Assembly: GCA_963702975.1 (NCBI GenBank)
Contig: OY969775.1
Location: 62,001 to 126,000, forward strand
Origin: Palsa-744 sp963702975
GTDB lineage: Bacteria > Actinomycetota > Thermoleophilia > Solirubrobacterales > Solirubrobacteraceae
Reading direction: 5' to 3'
Length of the DNA stretch: 64,000 nt
Part shown: positions 61,297 through 64,000 of the stretch, piece after piece
Layout: each line of letters starts with the position of its first letter
How positions within the stretch are numbered: the stretch's first letter is position 1
Program-made: the position numbers and the translations under genes
Notes under the pieces: model-generated
What the model saw: only the letters and a program-made list of their open reading frames with translations
What the model was told of the DNA's origin: nothing
Databases searched by the model: none

Positions 61297-62403
61297 CTAA
61301 GCGACTGCACACAACGGAGCGGCGTTATGAACGAGTTCCACCCGCCAACTCGCATCGTCGCTGGATGCACATCGTGCACGAATATGACCGACACAATCGC
61401 CAACCGCAACCCGTGATTTGGCCACACCCTTGAGTGTGCGCTCAACGGCCGACTCAAGACGATCGGGGCTTGAAACAGCACGACCCGCGATCGCTGCCTC
61501 TGGTGCCAGGCTGCAAATGCGGCGGACGTCCGCCTCCGCCGGTAGACGCTTGCCCGCGATCTGCCAAGGCGTCAATACCGCCTGAGGAAGGGCCGTGACC
61601 AGGCGGTCCCACATCCGCTGATCATGACCACTTTCGCCACCGTGATGCGGCACCTTGACAAGGCCGGCGGGAGTCCGTTCATCCAATGCAAGCACGGCTC
61701 CCCAGCCCTGATCATCGCTGGCGGCGGCCTCTAGGTCGGCACCCAGGAGGGCGACTCCCGACGCACCCTCGACCCAGAGCACCACAGATGCATGATTGGG
61801 CGAAGGAGCCGCGATTCTTGTTTGTGGTCGCGTCGGCTCCGGCAACTGGGACGCAAAGGCCCTCATCGCCTTGGTGACGGCCTCTGATGACGGCGACAGA
61901 GCCACGACCTCAACTGTGTTTGACCTGTAGACGAGCGTGTTCTCGCTGAGCACTCGCTTGAGCCGCCCGAGGTGTACCCCGGACGCTTTTCGCTCAGCGA
62001 GTAGGTCGAGCACCCGACCAAATTCGCGCACGCCCGGAGTCATGCGGAAGGTCCCAGTCTGGGCGCCTACGAGCGTCAGAAACTCGCGAGCTTGAAGTGC
62101 TGTCCCATAGGCGAACATGGCGTTCTCGCACCGGGCGACCACGTCAGCTAGCCCTCGAGCATGGTCATCGTGCCAGTGCGTGGCTACCACGACCGCCACA
62201 TCGTGACCGCAGTCGACGCCTATCGACTCTAGATACTGAGTAGGGGCCGGCTTACCAGTTGCCGGGTCGATACACGAGTCGACGATCATCCACTGCCCCT
62301 CGCCGAGGTGAACTACGAGACTCTCGCCGAAGCCAGGGCCGAACAGCGAGACCTCAAGCTCGTCTGCATCCGGTGACGAGACGTTGCTACCAGTCGAGCT
62401 CAT
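61297..62403 (-). CDS. Metallo-beta-lactamase fold hydrolase
   Basis: This 368-residue protein from the ATG at 62403 has the metal motif VVVATHWHDDHARGL (His76, His78, Asp80, His81) and a late VPHHGGESGHDQ. The start SLFGPGFGESLVVHLGEGQWMIVD resembles the ComEC/Rec2-type and competence-linked MBL domains, so a nuclease or phosphodiesterase role is possible. The last 90 residues match nothing I know. It overlaps the preceding gene by 17 bases and is the third gene of a three-gene operon next to tRNA-Gly. Composition is slightly less GC-rich than the core genes. Confidence 0.8.
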   Translation of the reverse strand: MSSTGSNVSSPDADELEVSLFGPGFGESLVVHLGEGQWMIVDSCIDPATGKPAPTQYLESIGVDCGHDVAVVVATHWHDDHARGLADVVARCENAMFAYGTALQAREFLTLVGAQTGTFRMTPGVREFGRVLDLLAERKASGVHLGRLKRVLSENTLVYRSNTVEVVALSPSSEAVTKAMRAFASQLPEPTRPQTRIAAPSPNHASVVLWVEGASGVALLGADLEAAASDDQGWGAVLALDERTPAGLVKVPHHGGESGHDQRMWDRLVTALPQAVLTPWQIAGKRLPAEADVRRICSLAPEAAIAGRAVSSPDRLESAVERTLKGVAKSRVAVGDCVGHIRARCASSDDASWRVELVHNAAPLCAVA

Positions 62404-62926
62404 GAGCGAGACGCTCTGCGCGCGCTTCGGCAGCCGAAATCTCCGATCTGCTCCACGCAGGTAGGCGACGAAATCGAATCTGCGATACACGCTCACGGGC
62501 ACCGCGCGGCAACCTCAGCCTATAGCCAATGGTCCAGTAGAAGATCGCCCCCGTCTCCAGGAGCTCGAGATCGAAATCTGAGAGCTCCCGCTTCTCGAGT
62601 TCCATCTCTTCCTCAGGCCGGTCCCCAGTTAGATCGACCAAGCGCACACTAAAGGTGTCGTCCGCCACCGCAAGCACCACCCCCTCCCAAGACTGAATTG
62701 GCTGAAGAATCGCAGTGGGCTCGTTCGCCCACTCAGGCTTGGTAGGCAGCAGCCTCGGCGCTGAGACAGCAACTGGCGCAGTCCCGTCGGGTTGGTCTTC
62801 GATGGGGCTGCTGATAGCAGCGTTACGCACTGACCGCCAGCCGCCGATCCTGGGGTTCACGAGCTCAAGCTCGCCCTGCGGAAAGCGGGCGTCGTCCGTC
62901 TCGTGATCTGGGGCTGCGAGCGCCAT
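62387..62926 (-). CDS. Hypothetical protein, second gene of the MBL cassette
   Basis: I do not recognise a family for this 179-residue protein. The first 65 residues are polar and probably unstructured. Residues 75-160 (IQSWEGVVLAVADDTFSVRLVDL, then TGAIFYWTIGYRLR and IRFRRLPAW) look like a small beta-barrel of the OB or SH3 type. The C terminus is helical. It begins one base after the first gene's stop and overlaps the MBL gene by 17 bases, so the three are translated together. Confidence 0.7.
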   Translation of the reverse strand: MALAAPDHETDDARFPQGELELVNPRIGGWRSVRNAAISSPIEDQPDGTAPVAVSAPRLLPTKPEWANEPTAILQPIQSWEGVVLAVADDTFSVRLVDLTGDRPEEEMELEKRELSDFDLELLETGAIFYWTIGYRLRLPRGARERVSQIRFRRLPAWSRSEISAAEARAERLAHELDW

Positions 62927-62927
62927 G

Positions 62928-63602
62928 TCAGTCGAAGAGGCGCCCGTACAGCGCGTTCCGGATCTGAAGGGTACGCTGCTCCGCTGCAGGCCACATCTCT
63001 TGGATCAAGTCGGCAGCCCGACTGCCAGGCTCTGGCTCGTCGGGATCAGGAAGCAACACTTCGTCGTTGACATTGATCCATATGCCCAGCTTCGGATCCA
63101 CGACTGGCTGAACACGTACCTTCCAAGCACCCTCGAGATCGTCCGATCTGGCTCCCTGCATCGCAAAGTCGAACATGCCTGGCGACTCCAAAATGCCATC
63201 CCAGAGTTTCTTCGGGGCGAGCCTGTGCCCAACCTCGTGCCATTCTTCTTCACTCTTGGCGACGACTACAACCCGGTGCTGGATCGACACCGCTTTGACG
63301 GGTGTATGCGGTAGGAGACGAAGTAGCCCGACCGAAAGATCGCGCAACTGAGCCTCGTTGACCATCTCCTCGCCGGATTCAACCTGGAGCCGGTCCTGAA
63401 GGACAATCAGGTCGGCCCAGGGGAACGTGATGTGGCTGAGGTCACCATCGAGTAGTTGGCGCTCGGCGGCCTCTGCCTCCTCTTCTGGCACGAGCCTGTA
63501 TTTCGCCAGCCACAGGGGCTCGACGATCTTGGGATTGAAGTTCCCGGTCGCGATCATAAAGACGCTCTCTCGGTGCACCGTCGGCTTCGCCACAGCATGC
63601 AT
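62928..63602 (-). CDS. Hypothetical protein, first gene of the MBL cassette
   Basis: This 224-residue protein from the ATG at 63602 has no known catalytic motif. The order of strands and helices (FNPKIVEPLWLAKYRLVPEE, HEVGHRLAPKKLWDGIL, VQPVVDPKLGIWINVNDE) faintly recalls the TIGR04255 family, but this is not firm. The frame is open to 63845, through the tRNA region, which cannot be coding. It ends one base before the next start. It is located 202 bases from tRNA-Gly, in the position of genes inserted beside a tRNA. Confidence 0.65.
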   Translation of the reverse strand: MHAVAKPTVHRESVFMIATGNFNPKIVEPLWLAKYRLVPEEEAEAAERQLLDGDLSHITFPWADLIVLQDRLQVESGEEMVNEAQLRDLSVGLLRLLPHTPVKAVSIQHRVVVVAKSEEEWHEVGHRLAPKKLWDGILESPGMFDFAMQGARSDDLEGAWKVRVQPVVDPKLGIWINVNDEVLLPDPDEPEPGSRAADLIQEMWPAAEQRTLQIRNALYGRLFD

Positions 63603-63746
63603 GAGCCTACACGCAGGCGGCGGAGACCCCCAAATCATGGGCGTTCGGGACCGCGTTGCCACCAACCCGTCATCCGCCTGATCCGGGCGGCCTGGCCGCA
63701 AGATGCGAGCTTCGACAGAGAGAGGCACGACAGAAACACACGCAAT

Positions 63747-63772
63747 CGGAATCGGGCTGGGCTCGAGCCAGC
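63747..63772 (-). other. tRNA-like 3' fragment (T-arm)
   Basis: On the minus strand a T-arm-like hairpin is seen: stem GCTGG/CCAGC (63756-63772) with loop CTCGAGC, followed by CCGATTCCG where an acceptor strand would be. No matching 5' half is present. It lies 32 bases downstream of tRNA-Gly and may be a remnant left by integration. Confidence 0.4.
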
Positions 63773-63803
63773 GACACCCCCCGACAATCGCGGTCTTGAA
63801 TGA

Positions 63804-63877
63804 AGCGGATGAAGGGATTCGAACCCTCGACCTTCGCCATGGCAAGGCGACGCTCTAGCCAGCTGAGCTACATCCGC
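63804..63877 (-). tRNA. tRNA-Gly (GCC)
   Basis: The 74-nt cloverleaf has acceptor GCGGATG paired with CATCCGC and anticodon stem TCGCC/GGCGA. The loop TTGCCAT gives anticodon GCC, and the T-arm is GAGGG TTCGAAT CCCTT. No encoded CCA. It lies directly upstream of the three-gene cassette on the same strand. Confidence 0.95.
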
Positions 63878-63958
63878 AAGAACGGTCATTCTAGCCCGCC
63901 AGGGCCTGCACCGTCCAGCTGCCCGGCCCCGCCGTGCCCTGGCGCGAGCGCGCCCGCG

Positions 63959-64000
63959 CTACGCCGGCCGGCGCGTGCGGATCTGATACACGCCCAGGTC
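63959..64000 (-). CDS. Possible C-terminal end of an unidentified gene
   Basis: Reading the minus strand from the window edge, an open frame gives DLGVYQIRTRRPA and a TAG at 63959-63961. Only 13 codons are visible, so function cannot be said. Confidence 0.3.
   Translation of the reverse strand, partial: DLGVYQIRTRRPA

Noticed and set aside
63606..63889. Minus-strand open frame through the tRNA-Gly region
   Set aside because: Translation of a tRNA gene. It is the typical false ORF with VAQLARASPCHGEG-type sequence.

Overview
This window is high-GC chromosomal DNA of an actinobacterial type. Gene content and order suggest the class Thermoleophilia (Solirubrobacter/Conexibacter-like), although this is inferred without any database search. 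The clues are a conserved thrS-infC-rpmI-rplT-trmH-pheS-pheT-argCJBD block, a cytochrome oxidase with subunits I and III fused, a c-di-AMP (ydaO-type) riboswitch before a wall hydrolase, and Tat- and Sec-exported enzymes. GTG starts and 4-bp ATGA overlaps are common.

Region 1 (1-20,300) is core housekeeping, nearly all on the minus strand. It holds the 3' end of endonuclease IV (plus strand), dnaE, a coiled-coil protein, argG, a GNAT acetyltransferase, argD, argB, argJ, argC, pheT, pheS, a SpoU-type RNA methyltransferase, L20, L35, IF-3, thrS and a DsbA-like oxidoreductase. Region 2 (20,300-22,400) is a cluster of very small helix-turn-helix proteins, including two tandem XRE paralogues that share a promoter-proximal repeat. 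Region 3 (22,400-29,650) has a divergent sulfotransferase/sulfatase pair, an alpha/beta hydrolase, a large secreted beta-helix protein and an M28 peptidase.

Region 4 (29,250-35,430) is a respiratory block: Sco1, CtaG, fused CtaD/CtaE, CtaC and a membrane-anchored cupredoxin. Region 5 (35,700-43,530) has a secreted lipase, a Tat-exported phospholipase C-like enzyme, an anti-sigma-type ATPase beside a zinc-binding protein, a glycosyltransferase, a lower-GC secreted protein and a HAD phosphatase. Region 6 (44,000-46,700) is a lower-GC restriction-modification pair next to tRNA-Val. Region 7 (46,800-54,000) has an HtrA-type protease, tRNA-Cys, a truncated VOC gene, a nickel/cobalt transporter, two polytopic membrane proteins, and a TlpA-like/Sco pair.

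Region 8 (54,000-61,200) has the riboswitch, a peptidoglycan-binding NlpC/P60-like gene broken by a -1 shift at a run of seven C, a regular array of five abutting palindromes, comM, a divergent dprA, and a GGDEF-EAL protein. Region 9 (61,300-63,900) is a three-gene operon (unknown, unknown, metallo-beta-lactamase fold) beside tRNA-Gly and a tRNA-like fragment.

The strongest candidates for something undescribed are the palindrome array (56,060-56,178), the three-gene tRNA-Gly cassette, and the paired XRE regulators with their shared operator-like motif.
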